This document shows, piece by piece, positions 19,042-32,214 of a stretch of 64,000 nucleotides of DNA. The notes below the pieces were generated by a model, which saw only the letters and a list, made by a program, of their open reading frames with translations, was not told where the DNA came from and did not search any database. How positions within the stretch are numbered: the stretch's first letter is position 1; each line of letters begins with the position of its first letter. Both the position numbers and the translations under genes were made by a program. The DNA comes from Chromatiales bacterium (GTDB lineage: Bacteria > Pseudomonadota > Gammaproteobacteria > Steroidobacterales > GCA-2729495), in contig JAEUPZ010000031.1 of NCBI GenBank assembly GCA_016789885.1, positions 310,001 to 374,000 on the forward strand. Direction: 5' to 3'.

Positions 19042-20223
19042 TCAGGCGAGGACGCGGCTCATGCGCCGGACCGCTTCCTTCAACGTGTCGAGGCTGCAGG
19101 CAAACGATAGCCGGATGTAGCCGGGCGCGCCGAAGGCCGAGCCCGGCACCACCGCGACCTCGGCCTCGTTCAGCAGCAGCTCGGACAGCGCCAGGTCGTC
19201 GGGCAGGCCGCGACGCTTGATCGCCTCGGCGGCGTTCGGGAACGCGTAGAAGGTGCCCGCCGACTCGATGCACTGCAGGCCCGGGATCTTGTTGAGCGCC
19301 GCGACGATGTAGTCGTGCCGCTCGCGGAAGGCGCGGCACATCTCGCGCACGCAGTCCTGCGAGCCGTTGAGCGCCGCCACGCTGGCAGCCTGGGCGATGC
19401 TGCTCGGGTTCGACGTGCTCTGGCTCTGGATCTTCTTCATGGCGGCGATGATGGCCTTGGGCCCGCCGGCGTAGCCGATGCGCCAGCCCGTCATCGCGTA
19501 GGCCTTGGAGACGCCGTTGATGGTGACGACGCGGTCGGCCAGGTCGGGGCAGGCGGCAGCCAGGCTGACGAAAGGCTCGTCGGCCCAGTAGATGTGCTCG
19601 TACATGTCATCCGCACCGATGACGATGCCGGGATGCCGCGCAAGCACCTCGCCCAGCGCCTGCAGCTCTGCCCGGGTATAGGCGGAGCCCGTCGGGTTCG
19701 ACGGGCTGTTCAGGAACAGCAGCCGCGTGCGCGGCGTGATGGCGGCTTCGAGGGCACGGGGCGAGATCTTGAAGCCGTCGTCCATGCCGGCCGACACGAT
19801 GACGGGCTCGCCGTCGGCCAGCTTGACCATGTCTGGATAGGACACCCAGTACGGCGCCGGGATGATGGCCTCGTCACCGGGGTTCAGTACGGCGCTGCAG
19901 AGGTTGTAGCAGCACTGCTTGGCGCCGCTCGAGACCATGACCTGGTCCATGCCGTAGGTCAGGCCGTTCTCGCGCTGGAACTTGTCGATGACGGCCTTCT
20001 TGAGGGCGGCGGTGCCCTCGACCGGCGTGTACTTCGTCTGGCCGTCGCGGATCGCCGCGACGCCCGCCGCCTTGATGTGCTCTGGCGTGTCGAAATCCGG
20101 CTCGCCGGCGCCGAGGTCGATGACGTCGCGGCCCTGGGCGCGCAACTCGGCGGCCTTGGCGGTGACGGCCATGGTGGGCGAGGGCTTCACTCGCTGGCAG
20201 CGCTGCGAAACTGCTAGACTCAC
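19042..20223 (-). CDS. Aspartate aminotransferase (class Ib)
   Basis: A 393-residue PLP aminotransferase of the class I, Ib subgroup. It has [30 protein letters not shown] and the PLP-lysine motif [19 protein letters not shown]. The likely reaction is aspartate plus 2-oxoglutarate, possibly also prephenate or aromatic substrates. GTG start at 20223 with AAGGAAG upstream. It diverges from uvrB 86 bases away, the same pairing as in Pseudomonas. The adjacent tRNA-Asn on the same strand is a coincidence as far as the sequence shows. Confidence 0.9.
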   Translation of the reverse strand: MSLAVSQRCQRVKPSPTMAVTAKAAELRAQGRDVIDLGAGEPDFDTPEHIKAAGVAAIRDGQTKYTPVEGTAALKKAVIDKFQRENGLTYGMDQVMVSSGAKQCCYNLCSAVLNPGDEAIIPAPYWVSYPDMVKLADGEPVIVSAGMDDGFKISPRALEAAITPRTRLLFLNSPSNPTGSAYTRAELQALGEVLARHPGIVIGADDMYEHIYWADEPFVSLAAACPDLADRVVTINGVSKAYAMTGWRIGYAGGPKAIIAAMKKIQSQSTSNPSSIAQAASVAALNGSQDCVREMCRAFRERHDYIVAALNKIPGLQCIESAGTFYAFPNAAEAIKRRGLPDDLALSELLLNEAEVAVVPGSAFGAPGYIRLSFACSLDTLKEAVRRMSRVLA

Positions 20224-20243
20224 GGGTCTTCCTTGCTGGGCTA

Positions 20244-20264
20244 CCGCCCCCGATTTCGGGGCGG
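20244..20264. promoter_or_regulatory. Inverted repeat between divergent aminotransferase and uvrB genes
   Basis: CCGCCCC (20244-20250) and GGGGCGG (20258-20264) flank CGATTTC. The repeat lies in the 86-base divergent gap, nearer the aminotransferase start. It could be an operator or an RNA hairpin. No LexA-like CTGT-N8-ACAG box was found for uvrB. Confidence 0.3.
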
Positions 20265-20309
20265 CACATAGTAAGTGATTCGGGCCTGGCAACCAACTGG
20301 CGCGCGGGC

Positions 20310-22331
20310 ATGGACCGCTTCGAACTCGTCTCGGACTTCGCCCCCGCCGGCGACCAGCCCGGCGCCATCCGGCAGCTGAATGAGGGGCTGGCCGCCGGCC
20401 TTGCGCGCCAGGTCCTGCTCGGCGTCACCGGGTCCGGCAAGACCTTCACGATGGCGAACGTCATCGAGCGGCAGCAGCGGCCGACGCTCATCCTGGCGCC
20501 CAACAAGACCCTCGCCGCCCAGCTGTACGGCGAGATGCGCGAATTCTTCCCACGCAACCGGGTCGAGTACTTCGTCTCGTACTACGACTACTACCAGCCC
20601 GAGGCGTACGTGCCGTCGTCCGACACGTACATCGAGAAGGACGCCTCGATCAACGCGCACATCGAGCAGATGCGCCTCTCGGCCACCAAGGCCCTGATCG
20701 AGCGCCACGACGCGATCATCGTGGCGACGGTGTCTGCCATCTACGGCCTCGGCGACCCGCAGGCCTACTTCAGCATGGTCCTCCACCTGTCACGGGGAGA
20801 CCGGATCACCGACCGCGACCTGTTGCGCCGCCTCGCCGAGCTGCAGTACACGCGCAACGAAATGCAGCTCGGCAACGGGACCTACCGTGCCCGCGGTGAC
20901 GTGATCGACGTGTTCCCCGCGGACTCCGAGCGCGAGGCGGTGCGCATCACCCTCTTCGACGACGAGATCGAGACGCTCGCGTGGTTCGACCCGCTGACCG
21001 GCGAGGTCCTGCGCCAGGTCCCGCGGCTCACCATCTTCCCCAAGACCCATTACGTCACGCCGCGGGAGGTGGTGCTGAGGGCCGTGGACCAGATCCGCGA
21101 GGACCTGCGGCTGCGCCTCGACGAACTGCGGGCCGCCGGCAAGTTGCTCGAGGCCCAGCGCCTCGAGCAGCGCACGCTCTACGACCTCGAGATGATGGCC
21201 GAGCTCGGCTACTGCAACGGCATCGAGAACTACAGCCGCTACCTGTCGGGCCGGCGCCCGGGCGAGCCCCCGCCGTGCCTGTTCGACTACCTGCCGGAGG
21301 CGGCGCTGCTGATCGTCGACGAAAGCCACGTCACGATTCCGCAGCTCGGCGGCATGTACCGGGGGGACCGGTCGCGCAAGGAGACGCTGGTGGAGTACGG
21401 CTTCCGCCTGCCGTCCGCCCTCGACAACAGGCCGCTGCGCTTCGACGAGTTCGAGGCCCTGGCGCCCCAGACGATCTACGTCTCGGCCACGCCCGGGCCC
21501 TACGAGCGCCAGCACGCCGACGCCGTGGTCGAGCAGGTGGTCCGGCCGACGGGGCTCGTCGATCCCGTCATCGAGGTCCGTCCCGCCCGGGCCCAGGTCG
21601 AGGACCTCCTGTCCGAGGTGCGTGACCGCGTCGCCCGCGACGAGCGGGTGCTGGTCACGACGCTGACCAAGCGCATGGCCGAGGACCTGACGGAGTACCT
21701 GGCCGAGCAGGGCATCCGGGTGCGGTACCTGCACTCGGACGTCGAGACCGTCGAGCGGATGGAGATCATCCGCGACCTGCGCCTCGGGGCCTTCGACGTG
21801 CTGGTCGGCATCAACCTGCTGAGGGAGGGCCTCGACATACCCGAAGTGTCCCTGGTCGCCATCCTCGACGCCGACAAGGAGGGCTTCCTGCGGGCCGAGG
21901 GGTCGCTGATCCAGACCATCGGCCGTGCGGCCCGCAACGTCCGGGGCACGGCGATCATGTACGCCGACACGGTCACCGGATCGATGGAGCGCGCCATCGC
22001 CGAGACGGGGCGCCGGCGGGCGAGGCAGCTCGAGTACAACGAGGTCCACGGCATCGAGCCGCGCACCATCCGCAAGCAGGTTCGCGATGTCATGGAGGGC
22101 GCCCGGGCCGACGGCCCGAAGCGGGGCCGCCGGCGGGGGGGGGCGGCCGCGGCCCCGGAGGCGGTCGCCATGGGGGACCCAGCGGCCGTGGCCGCCCAGG
22201 TCGCCCGGCTCGAGGAAGCCATGTACGAGCACGCCCGGAACCTCGAGTTCGAGGCGGCAGCGAAGCTGCGCGACCAGGTGGCGGCCCTGCGCCAGGCCGG
22301 CCTCGGCCTCGCGGTCCGCCGGACCGGCTGA
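20310..22331 (+). CDS. uvrB: Excinuclease ABC subunit B
   Basis: Damage-verification helicase of nucleotide excision repair, working with UvrA and UvrC. The 673-residue protein has Walker A GVTGSGKT (near residue 40), the [12 protein letters not shown] beta-hairpin that clamps [14 protein letters not shown] (Walker B), the helicase motif [14 protein letters not shown] and [11 protein letters not shown]-terminal UVR motif ([20 protein letters not shown], about 633-652) binds UvrC. Length is normal. A GC-rich low-complexity linker ([10 protein letters not shown]) precedes the UVR motif. Confidence 0.98.
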   Translation: MDRFELVSDFAPAGDQPGAIRQLNEGLAAGLARQVLLGVTGSGKTFTMANVIERQQRPTLILAPNKTLAAQLYGEMREFFPRNRVEYFVSYYDYYQPEAYVPSSDTYIEKDASINAHIEQMRLSATKALIERHDAIIVATVSAIYGLGDPQAYFSMVLHLSRGDRITDRDLLRRLAELQYTRNEMQLGNGTYRARGDVIDVFPADSEREAVRITLFDDEIETLAWFDPLTGEVLRQVPRLTIFPKTHYVTPREVVLRAVDQIREDLRLRLDELRAAGKLLEAQRLEQRTLYDLEMMAELGYCNGIENYSRYLSGRRPGEPPPCLFDYLPEAALLIVDESHVTIPQLGGMYRGDRSRKETLVEYGFRLPSALDNRPLRFDEFEALAPQTIYVSATPGPYERQHADAVVEQVVRPTGLVDPVIEVRPARAQVEDLLSEVRDRVARDERVLVTTLTKRMAEDLTEYLAEQGIRVRYLHSDVETVERMEIIRDLRLGAFDVLVGINLLREGLDIPEVSLVAILDADKEGFLRAEGSLIQTIGRAARNVRGTAIMYADTVTGSMERAIAETGRRRARQLEYNEVHGIEPRTIRKQVRDVMEGARADGPKRGRRRGGAAAAPEAVAMGDPAAVAAQVARLEEAMYEHARNLEFEAAAKLRDQVAALRQAGLGLAVRRTG

Positions 22332-22348
22332 AGCCGTGGTGCGGGCGG

Positions 22349-22377
22349 TTGCCATGCCGCCGGCGTATCGGTACTCT
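22349..22377 (+). promoter_or_regulatory. Promoter for tRNA-Val
   Basis: TTGCCA (22349-22354), 17-base spacer, TACTCT (22372-22377). The tRNA begins about 33 bases after the expected transcription start. Confidence 0.5.
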
Positions 22378-22416
22378 GGCCGCCCTCTGCGACCCGGGCC
22401 TGGCCGGTCGCGATGA

Positions 22417-22492
22417 AGGCGCGTAGCTCAGTGGTTAGAGCGCTTCCTTGACATGGAAGAGGTCGGTGGTTCGACTCCACTCGCGCCTACCA
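22417..22492 (+). tRNA. tRNA-Val (GAC)
   Basis: Acceptor AGGCGCG pairs with CGCGCCT. D arm GCTC/GAGC, anticodon arm CTTCC-TTGACAT-GGAAG with anticodon GAC, T arm GGTGG-TTCGACT-CCACT with one wobble pair, encoded CCA at 22490-22492. It lies 64 bases before thrS and may share a transcript with it. Confidence 0.95.
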
Positions 22493-22556
22493 GCCCCTCA
22501 GCAGGATCTTTTCAGTCCGGTGGTTCGCCCCGGGCAGTGCACGCCTCGGTAAGCCC

Positions 22557-24485
22557 ATGCCGGTAATCACCCTGCCAGACGGCCAGCAGAAGTCGTTTGC
22601 CAGCCCCCCGACCATCGACGAGGTCGCCGCCAGCATTGGTCCCGGCCTGCGCAAGGCTGCGCTCGCCGGGCGGGTAGACGGCCGGCTCGTCGACACATCG
22701 TGCCGGGTGGAGTCCGACGCCCGCGTCAGCATCGTCACCGGTCGCGATCCCGACGGCCTCGAGGTCATCCGCCACTCCACGGCGCACCTGCTGGCCAATG
22801 CCGTCCAGGAGCTGTTCCCGGGCGCCCAGGTCACCATCGGGCCCGTCATCGAGGACGGCTTCTACTACGACTTTGCGTACGAGCGCCCGTTCACGCCCGA
22901 AGACCTGGCCGCCATCGAGGAGCGTATGCGCGATATCGTCGCCCGCGACCTGCCGGTGACCCGCCAGGTCATGCCGCGTGACGAGGCGGTGGCCTTCTTC
23001 GCGCGGCTTGGTGAGCGCTACAAGGCCGAGATCATCGGGGCCATCCCGGCCGGCGAGGACATCAGCCTGTATGGCCAGGGCGGCTGGGTCGACCTGTGCC
23101 GCGGCCCCCACGTCCCGTCCACGGGCAAGCTGGGTGCCTTCAAGCTGACCAAGGTGGCCGGCGCCTACTGGCGCGGCGACTCGCGCAACGAGATGCTCCA
23201 GCGCATCTACGGCACTGCCTGGGCCGACGACAAGGACCTCAAGGCATACCTGCATCGGCTCGAAGAAGCCGAGAAGCGCGACCACCGGCGCATCGGCCGC
23301 GAGCTCGACCTGTTCCACTTCCAGGAGGAGGCGCCCGGCTCCGTCTTCTGGCATCCGCGCGGCTGGACCCTCTTCCAGCAGCTGATCGGCTACATGCGCG
23401 ATCGCCAGCGCGAGGCGGGCTACCTCGAGGTCAACACGCCCGAGGTCATGGACCGCGCCCTGTGGGAGCGCTCGGGCCACCTCGAGAAGTTCGGCGAGAA
23501 CATGTTCCTGACCGCGACGCCCGACGAGCGGGTGTACGCGATCAAGCCCATGAACTGCCCGGGGCACATCCAGGTCTTCAACCAGGGGCTGAAGAGCTAC
23601 CGCGACCTGCCGCTGCGCCTGTGCGAGTTCGGCAAGGTCCACCGGTACGAGCCTTCCGGCGCGCTGCACGGGCTGATGCGCGTGCGTGGGTTCACCCAGG
23701 ACGACGCGCACATCTTCTGCACCGAGGACCAGATCACGGCCGAGTCGGTGGCGGTCACCGACCTGATCCTCGGCATCTACCGGGATTTCGGCTTCGACGA
23801 CATCCGCATCAAGTTCTCCGACCGGCCGGCCAAGCGGGTTGGCAGCGACGAGGTCTGGGACCGGGCCGAGCAGGCGCTGCGGGCGGCGGCCGGTGCCGCC
23901 GGCCTGGAGCTCGAGTACAACCCGGGGGAGGGCGCCTTCTACGGCCCCAAGCTGGAGTTCGTCCTGCGCGACGCCATCGGCCGGGACTGGCAATGCGGCA
24001 CCCTGCAGGTCGACTTCAACCTGCCGGGCCGGCTCGGATCGACCTTCATCGGCGAGGACAGCCAGCGCCATGTGCCGGTCATGCTCCACCGGGCCATGTT
24101 CGGGTCCCTCGAGCGGTTCTGCGGGATCCTGCTCGAGCACCACGCCGGCCGGCTGCCCCTGTGGCTGGCCCCGGTGCAGGCCGTCGTGCTGACGATTACC
24201 GATCGCCAGGCCCCCTTTGCGGAGCGCGCCAAGGAAGTTCTGCAAAATCAGGGTCTTCGGGTCGAGGCGGATTTGCGGAACGAGAAGATTGGCCTTAAAA
24301 TCCGCGAGCATACGCTGCAGCGCATCCCCTACCTGCTCGTGGTGGGGGATCGCGAGGCACAATCACAAACCGTGGCCGTGCGCACGCGCGGCGGCAAGGA
24401 TCTCGGCAGCATGAGCCTCGAGCGGCTCGTCGAGACCCTTTCTGCCGAGAACGCGAGCCGCGGCCGCGCCGTTATGGAGGACTGA
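22557..24485 (+). CDS. thrS: Threonyl-tRNA synthetase
   Basis: Charges tRNA-Thr and edits mischarged serine. The 642-residue protein has an N-terminal TGS domain ([15 protein letters not shown], about 1-62) and the editing domain with [11 protein letters not shown] and its HxxxH. The class II catalytic core follows with zinc ligands in KPMNCPGH and the motif 2 region [30 protein letters not shown]. An anticodon-binding domain ends it. In E. coli ThrRS represses its own mRNA; the 64-base leader after tRNA-Val was not analysed for such a site. It heads thrS-infC-rpmI-rplT-pheS-pheT-ihfA. Confidence 0.98.
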   Translation: MPVITLPDGQQKSFASPPTIDEVAASIGPGLRKAALAGRVDGRLVDTSCRVESDARVSIVTGRDPDGLEVIRHSTAHLLANAVQELFPGAQVTIGPVIEDGFYYDFAYERPFTPEDLAAIEERMRDIVARDLPVTRQVMPRDEAVAFFARLGERYKAEIIGAIPAGEDISLYGQGGWVDLCRGPHVPSTGKLGAFKLTKVAGAYWRGDSRNEMLQRIYGTAWADDKDLKAYLHRLEEAEKRDHRRIGRELDLFHFQEEAPGSVFWHPRGWTLFQQLIGYMRDRQREAGYLEVNTPEVMDRALWERSGHLEKFGENMFLTATPDERVYAIKPMNCPGHIQVFNQGLKSYRDLPLRLCEFGKVHRYEPSGALHGLMRVRGFTQDDAHIFCTEDQITAESVAVTDLILGIYRDFGFDDIRIKFSDRPAKRVGSDEVWDRAEQALRAAAGAAGLELEYNPGEGAFYGPKLEFVLRDAIGRDWQCGTLQVDFNLPGRLGSTFIGEDSQRHVPVMLHRAMFGSLERFCGILLEHHAGRLPLWLAPVQAVVLTITDRQAPFAERAKEVLQNQGLRVEADLRNEKIGLKIREHTLQRIPYLLVVGDREAQSQTVAVRTRGGKDLGSMSLERLVETLSAENASRGRAVMED

Positions 24486-24491
24486 CGCATA
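24476..24491 (+). promoter_or_regulatory. Shine-Dalgarno and AUA start of infC
   Basis: GGAGG at 24476-24480 is followed after 8 bases by ATA at 24489-24491. The in-frame thrS stop TGA (24483-24485) lies between, so the frame cannot begin earlier. The first later ATG/GTG/TTG in frame is TTG 24570, inside a region conserved in IF-3. A rare start here fits the known IF-3 autoregulation at AUU in E. coli. Confidence 0.75.
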
Positions 24492-25007
24492 GTTGCCAAC
24501 AAGCGCGTTCGGCGGAACGACGAGATCGATGTTCCGCAGCTTCGGGTCATCGGGGCCGATGGCCAGCAGTTGGGAGTGTTGAGCCGCGAGGCGGCGCTCC
24601 AGATTGCGGTCGAGGCAGGACTCGACCTCGTCGAGATTTCGCCGACGTCGGAGCCGCCGGTCTGCCGGATCATGGACTTCGGCAAGTTCCTGTTCGAGAC
24701 GAACAAGAAGGCCCACGCGGCCCGGCGCAAGCAGAAGCAGATCCAGGTCAAGGAAGTGAAGTTCCGGCCCGGTACGGACGAGGGTGATTACCAGATCAAG
24801 CTCCGTAACCTGGTCAAGTTCATCACTGCCGGTGACAAGGCCAAGATCACGCTGCGGTTCCGCGGCCGTGAGATGGCCCACCAGGAGCTCGGCTACAAGC
24901 TCCTGCAGCGGGTCCAGAAGGACCTCGAGACGCTTGCGGTCGTCGAGCAGTTTCCGAAGCTCGAGGGCCGCCAGATGGTGATGGTGGTATCACCAAAACG
25001 TAAGTGA
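24489..25007 (+). CDS. infC: Translation initiation factor IF-3
   Basis: Binds the 30S subunit and rejects wrong start codons and initiator tRNAs. Read from ATA 24489 the protein has 172 residues. The N-terminal domain contains [23 protein letters not shown] and [25 protein letters not shown] basic linker follows, and then the C-terminal domain [21 protein letters not shown] with [13 protein letters not shown]. The segment [14 protein letters not shown] aligns with family N-termini and lies before the first standard start codon. A start at TTG 24570 would delete it. IF-3 is expected to limit its own synthesis through this start. Confidence 0.95.
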   Translation: MVANKRVRRNDEIDVPQLRVIGADGQQLGVLSREAALQIAVEAGLDLVEISPTSEPPVCRIMDFGKFLFETNKKAHAARRKQKQIQVKEVKFRPGTDEGDYQIKLRNLVKFITAGDKAKITLRFRGREMAHQELGYKLLQRVQKDLETLAVVEQFPKLEGRQMVMVVSPKRK

Positions 25008-25092
25008 GTGACGGGTCCCGGCTTGCCGGGCCCGAAACCCGCCTGCAAGGGCCGGCATCCCGCCGGTACCAATCAGGCTTTTAGGAGTCGAC

Positions 25093-25287
25093 ATGCCCAA
25101 GTTGAAGACCAACAAGGGGGCTGCGAAGCGCTTCCGCCGGACTGCCAACGGCTACAAGTGCGCCCAGTCCCACCTCAACCACATCCTGACGAAGAAGAGC
25201 TCGAAGCGTAAGCGCAAGCTCGGGCCGCTCAACCAGGTCGATGAGACCGACGTGGGGCGCGTCCGGCAGATGCTGCCGTATTCGTGA
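25093..25287 (+). CDS. rpmI: 50S ribosomal protein L35
   Basis: A 64-residue, very basic protein with the bL35 signature [20 protein letters not shown] and the [12 protein letters not shown] centre. TAGGAGTCGAC gives a good ribosome site. A small hairpin (GGTCCCGG region, 25013-25033) lies between infC and rpmI. In E. coli the L20 protein represses rpmI and rplT; a similar site was not identified with confidence here. Confidence 0.97.
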   Translation: MPKLKTNKGAAKRFRRTANGYKCAQSHLNHILTKKSSKRKRKLGPLNQVDETDVGRVRQMLPYS

Positions 25288-25415
25288 GCACCAACGCTGG
25301 CGTAAGCATCAAGCTGGTGTGAGCACCATGAATGCCACGGCAGGCCCGCTCCAGGGTCGTCCGGCGGCGTACGTGGGCAACGACTTCCCGGGTTTGTAGT
25401 CAAGAGGTTCGAACC

Positions 25416-29204
<3,789 letters not shown>

Positions 29205-29209
29205 CCAGC

Positions 29210-29509
29210 ATGGCGCTCACCAAGGCGGATATGGCAGAGTCCCTCTTCAACGAGCTGGGACTGAACAAGCGCGAAGCGCGCGAGCTCGTCGAGCTGTTCT
29301 TCGAGGATTTGCGCGCTGCCCTGGCGAACGGCGAGCAGGTGAAGCTGTCGGGCTTCGGCAATTTCGACCTGCGGGACAAGAACCAGCGGCCCGGGCGCAA
29401 TCCCAAGACGGGCACCGAGATCCCCATCACGGCGCGACGTGTCGTCACGTTCCGCCCCGGACAGAAACTGAAGGCCCGAGTAGAAGCCTATGCTGGAGCC
29501 GGGAAATAA
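29210..29509 (+). CDS. ihfA: Integration host factor alpha subunit
   Basis: Partner of IhfB encoded at 15547. The 99-residue protein ([20 protein letters not shown]) has the DNA-arm [29 protein letters not shown] with the intercalating proline and ends [13 protein letters not shown]. The pheT-ihfA-merR order matches Pseudomonas. It starts five bases after pheT and overlaps the merR-family gene by 20 bases. Confidence 0.97.
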   Translation: MALTKADMAESLFNELGLNKREARELVELFFEDLRAALANGEQVKLSGFGNFDLRDKNQRPGRNPKTGTEIPITARRVVTFRPGQKLKARVEAYAGAGK

Positions 29510-29846
29510 CGACGAACTGCCGCCGATCCCGGGGAAGCGGTATTTCACGATCGGCGAGGTGAGCGAGCTCTGTGCGGTGAAGCCGCACGTGCTGCGCTAC
29601 TGGGAGCAGGAGTTCCCGCAGCTCAAGCCGGTCAAGCGCCGGGGCAACCGCCGCTACTACCAGCGGCAGGACGTCATCGTCATCCGCCAGATACGCGGGC
29701 TGCTCTACGACGAGGGCTTCACCATCGGCGGTGCCCGGCAGCGCCTGACCGGCGACGAGGCGCGCAGCGACGTCAGCCAGAGCCAGCAGATCATCCGTCA
29801 GGTCCGACAGGAGCTCGAGGACATCCTGCGCATCCTCCGGCGCTGA
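29490..29846 (+). CDS. MerR-family transcriptional regulator
   Basis: A 118-residue protein with an N-terminal winged helix-turn-helix of MerR type: [26 protein letters not shown], then the wing [14 protein letters not shown] short C-terminal helix ([19 protein letters not shown]) probably dimerises. It lacks an obvious metal- or drug-binding domain. A MerR gene directly after ihfA is conserved in gammaproteobacteria; its target is not known. It overlaps ihfA by 20 bases, so it is translated from the same transcript. Confidence 0.9.
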   Translation: MLEPGNNDELPPIPGKRYFTIGEVSELCAVKPHVLRYWEQEFPQLKPVKRRGNRRYYQRQDVIVIRQIRGLLYDEGFTIGGARQRLTGDEARSDVSQSQQIIRQVRQELEDILRILRR

Positions 29847-29872
29847 TCCCGGCCGGCATCGGCACGCCGGGT

Positions 29873-29900
29873 TTGTCGCCGGCGCCCCTTCGGGTATCAT
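29873..29900 (+). promoter_or_regulatory. Promoter for tRNA-Pro
   Basis: TTGTCG (29873-29878), 16-base spacer, TATCAT (29895-29900). The -10 matches five of six consensus bases. Transcription would begin about 80 bases before the tRNA. Confidence 0.5.
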
Positions 29901-29987
29901 CCCCGCCCGTTGCGGAGGCCACCGGCCGACGGGTGGTTTACCCCCTCCGCAAGCAGTGCTTCCTCTTCAGTTCGTCTGGTCTTTGCT

Positions 29988-30064
<77 letters not shown>

Positions 30065-30102
30065 ATCCTTCGGTCCGCTGGTGGCCCGGGAGATTGTCGG
30101 CA

Positions 30103-30789
30103 ATGTTCGCAAGGATCGTCGCCACCGCAGTGGCACTCGCGTGGCTCGTCCCGGCCGTTGCCTCACCGGCGGCCGAGGCCGAGCGCACCCTCGGTCTCGT
30201 CAAGGCCTGGGTCACCGGTGTCTATGACAACGCCGCCCAGGCCGAGTCTGACCTCTCCGACCCCAAGGTTCCCGACGACCACAAGCACCGGCTGATGCAC
30301 CAGCTGTTCGTGCCGGTCTCCGTGCCGGTGCCGGGCATTCCCGGTTACCTGGTGTTCCAGCAGTCGTCGGTCGACGGATCGGAAGATCCCGAGATGATCA
30401 CGCGGGTGGGGCTGCTTCAGTTCCTGCCGGATCCCGTCACCGGCATGGTCCGGCAGCGGGAGCTGAACTTCGTCGATGCCGCTGCCTGGAAGAATGCGCA
30501 CCGCACGCCGCAGCGCCTCGCCGGGCTCACGCTGGACGCCTTCCGGGTCGATCCCGGCTGTGATTTCGAGCTGCGGGCGAACGCCGCGGGCACGGAGGTC
30601 CAGGGGCCCATGCCGGCTGGTACGTGCCGGTTCTTCAGCAAGGGACTGAACCGCGAGCTGACGGCAGACGACGCGGTGTGGATCCGCCCCGCCGAGTACT
30701 GGTTCCTGGGCCGGTTCGTCGACTCGACCGGCGCGATCATGTTCGGCAACGCGAGCCCGGAGCCCGTCAAGCTCGTGCGGCGCCAGTAG
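30103..30789 (+). CDS. CpcT/CpeT-like secreted protein
   Basis: A 228-residue protein with a signal peptide ([20 protein letters not shown], about 1-22). The body resembles the CpcT/CpeT family: an early SDLSDP region, a phenylalanine- and leucine-rich strand block, a PGCDFELR segment, then a [17 protein letters not shown] stretch and a closing [17 protein letters not shown]. In cyanobacteria these proteins attach bilins to phycobiliproteins, but many non-photosynthetic bacteria carry members of unknown role. The gene begins 38 bases after tRNA-Pro and may be co-transcribed with it. Family assignment is by pattern only. Confidence 0.55.
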   Translation: MFARIVATAVALAWLVPAVASPAAEAERTLGLVKAWVTGVYDNAAQAESDLSDPKVPDDHKHRLMHQLFVPVSVPVPGIPGYLVFQQSSVDGSEDPEMITRVGLLQFLPDPVTGMVRQRELNFVDAAAWKNAHRTPQRLAGLTLDAFRVDPGCDFELRANAAGTEVQGPMPAGTCRFFSKGLNRELTADDAVWIRPAEYWFLGRFVDSTGAIMFGNASPEPVKLVRRQ

Positions 30790-30826
30790 GGCGCGGCGCC
30801 CGCAGCCCGGGCCACCCAGGGCGCCG

Positions 30827-30904
30827 TTACTGCCCCCGGACCTCGATCACGATCGCGAGGCCAACGGCCAGCGCGAGCACCAGCATCCAGGTCGTGGTCA
30901 CCAT
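30827..30904 (-). CDS. Possible 25-residue single-pass membrane peptide
   Basis: ATG at 30904, stop TAA at 30829-30827. The sequence is MVTTTWMLVLALAVGLAIVI plus EVRGQ, a single hydrophobic helix with a charged tail. Its ATG overlaps the stop of a 35-codon frame (30898-31005, beginning MMPNWDRAVIPV), which could couple translation. A GGGGGA stretch lies about ten bases upstream. The gap between the CpcT-like gene and the Rieske gene has no other candidate. It may be chance. Confidence 0.25.
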   Translation of the reverse strand: MVTTTWMLVLALAVGLAIVIEVRGQ

Positions 30905-31008
30905 GACCGATCCCCCGGCGGACGTCCCGCCATGGCCCGATTGAACGCCCGGAGCGCCTGTCCCGCCGTGACCGGGATCACGGCCCGGTCCCAATTCGGC
31001 ATCATCCT

Positions 31009-31035
31009 AATGTCATAATCATAGTATCTTTGGCC
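31009..31035. promoter_or_regulatory. AT-rich dyad upstream of the Rieske gene
   Basis: A sharp AT-rich island in otherwise GC-rich DNA contains ATAATCATAGTAT (31015-31027), an imperfect dyad of the form ATAnT-N3-AnTAT, and a -10-like CATAAT (31014-31019). It ends about 25 bases before the Rieske ATG. It is a candidate operator and promoter for the Rieske gene or for the small minus-strand frame. Confidence 0.35.
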
Positions 31036-31059
31036 GGAGTCCGCCTGGAGGGCCGGCTG

Positions 31060-32190
31060 ATGCTGATCAACAACTGGTACGTCGCGGCGTGGTCCCACGA
31101 GGTGACCCGTGGCCAGCCGAGGCAGGTCCGCATGCTCGGCTTCGACTTCGTGCTCTTCCGGGACGGGCAGGGGCGGGCGGTCTGCCTGAGCGACGTCTGC
31201 GTGCACCGCGGCGCATCGCTGGGCCGGGGCGTCGTCGCCAACGGCTGCGTGGCGTGCCCGTACCATGGCTGGCAGTTCGACGGCACCGGCAACTGCGTAC
31301 TCATCCCGTCGCTGGGCGAGGGGGCGAGCATCCCCCGGCGGGTCCGCGTCGACAGCTACCCGACGCTCGAGCGCTACGGCTGGGTCTGGTGCTTCCTCGG
31401 TGACCTGCCCGAGGCGGAGCGCCCGGCGATCCCGGAGCTTTTCCCCGAGTACGACGATCCTGCCGGCTGGGCGAGGGTGCCGTACCACTTCGACGCGAAG
31501 GCCAACTGGATGCGCTTCGAGGAGAACTCCCTCGACACCGCCCATGTCAACTTCGTGCACCGGCAGTTCGGCTCACGCCGCAACCCGAAGCTCGAGGCCA
31601 CGCCCATCGAGCATCGCGAGTACGGGGCGAAGGTGTCGCGGGTCAAGCCCGCGCCGGCGCCTGACCAGAAGACCGGCGAGCTCGGCAAGCTGCTGGCCGG
31701 CGACCGCAAGTCGACCCAGGTGGAGCTCGAGTTCAGCGTCATCGGCCTGTGCCACCGCATCCAGCCCACGTTCCGCGAGGGCATGAGCCAGATCAACTTC
31801 ACGGCCCGGACGCCAGTCGACCCCCAGCTGAGCCGCGCCTTCGGCTGGCAGGCCCGCAACTACCTCAAGGAGCCGCAGCACGACGCCGAGCGCATTGCGG
31901 CGATCGAGCTCGCCGTCCGCGAGGACCTCAGCGTCGTCGAGCACGTGCAGCCGCCGCTCACCCCGCCGTCGCTCAGCGACGAGTTCCTCGTCGAGACGGA
32001 CAGCATGGAGGTGGCATTCCGCAAGGCCTGTGCGCGCTGGGCCGGTCGGGGCAACGAGATCGACCAGGAGGCCCTGCAGCGCGAGCGCCACAACCATGTC
32101 TTTGCGATCCCGTCGCCGGCGCGGCGCGAGGACCCGAAGAACTGGGTGCACCGGCCAGTGCCGCTGCGGCCCACCGCCTCCCACGGCTGA
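31060..32190 (+). CDS. Rieske non-heme iron oxygenase, copy 1
   Basis: Oxygenase alpha subunit of 376 residues. The N-terminal Rieske [2Fe-2S] site is CVHRGASL with CPYHGW (about residues 48-70). The mononuclear iron site is EENSLDTAHVNFVH (D, H, H). Start ATG 31060 (MLINNWYVAAWSHEV) follows GGAGGG by seven bases. The substrate is unknown; the monomer-type layout resembles ring-hydroxylating or demethylating oxygenases that need a separate reductase. No reductase gene is adjacent; a ferredoxin is at 61909. The C-terminus FAIPSPARR...PVPL is shared with the second Rieske protein at 47504, so they are paralogues. Confidence 0.88.
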   Translation: MLINNWYVAAWSHEVTRGQPRQVRMLGFDFVLFRDGQGRAVCLSDVCVHRGASLGRGVVANGCVACPYHGWQFDGTGNCVLIPSLGEGASIPRRVRVDSYPTLERYGWVWCFLGDLPEAERPAIPELFPEYDDPAGWARVPYHFDAKANWMRFEENSLDTAHVNFVHRQFGSRRNPKLEATPIEHREYGAKVSRVKPAPAPDQKTGELGKLLAGDRKSTQVELEFSVIGLCHRIQPTFREGMSQINFTARTPVDPQLSRAFGWQARNYLKEPQHDAERIAAIELAVREDLSVVEHVQPPLTPPSLSDEFLVETDSMEVAFRKACARWAGRGNEIDQEALQRERHNHVFAIPSPARREDPKNWVHRPVPLRPTASHG

Positions 32191-32214
32191 ACCGGCCCGG
32201 AGCAGGAGCTCGCC

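Noticed and set aside
20224..20309. LexA box for SOS control of uvrB
   Set aside because: No CTGT-N8-ACAG or close match lies in the gap; only a GC hairpin is present.
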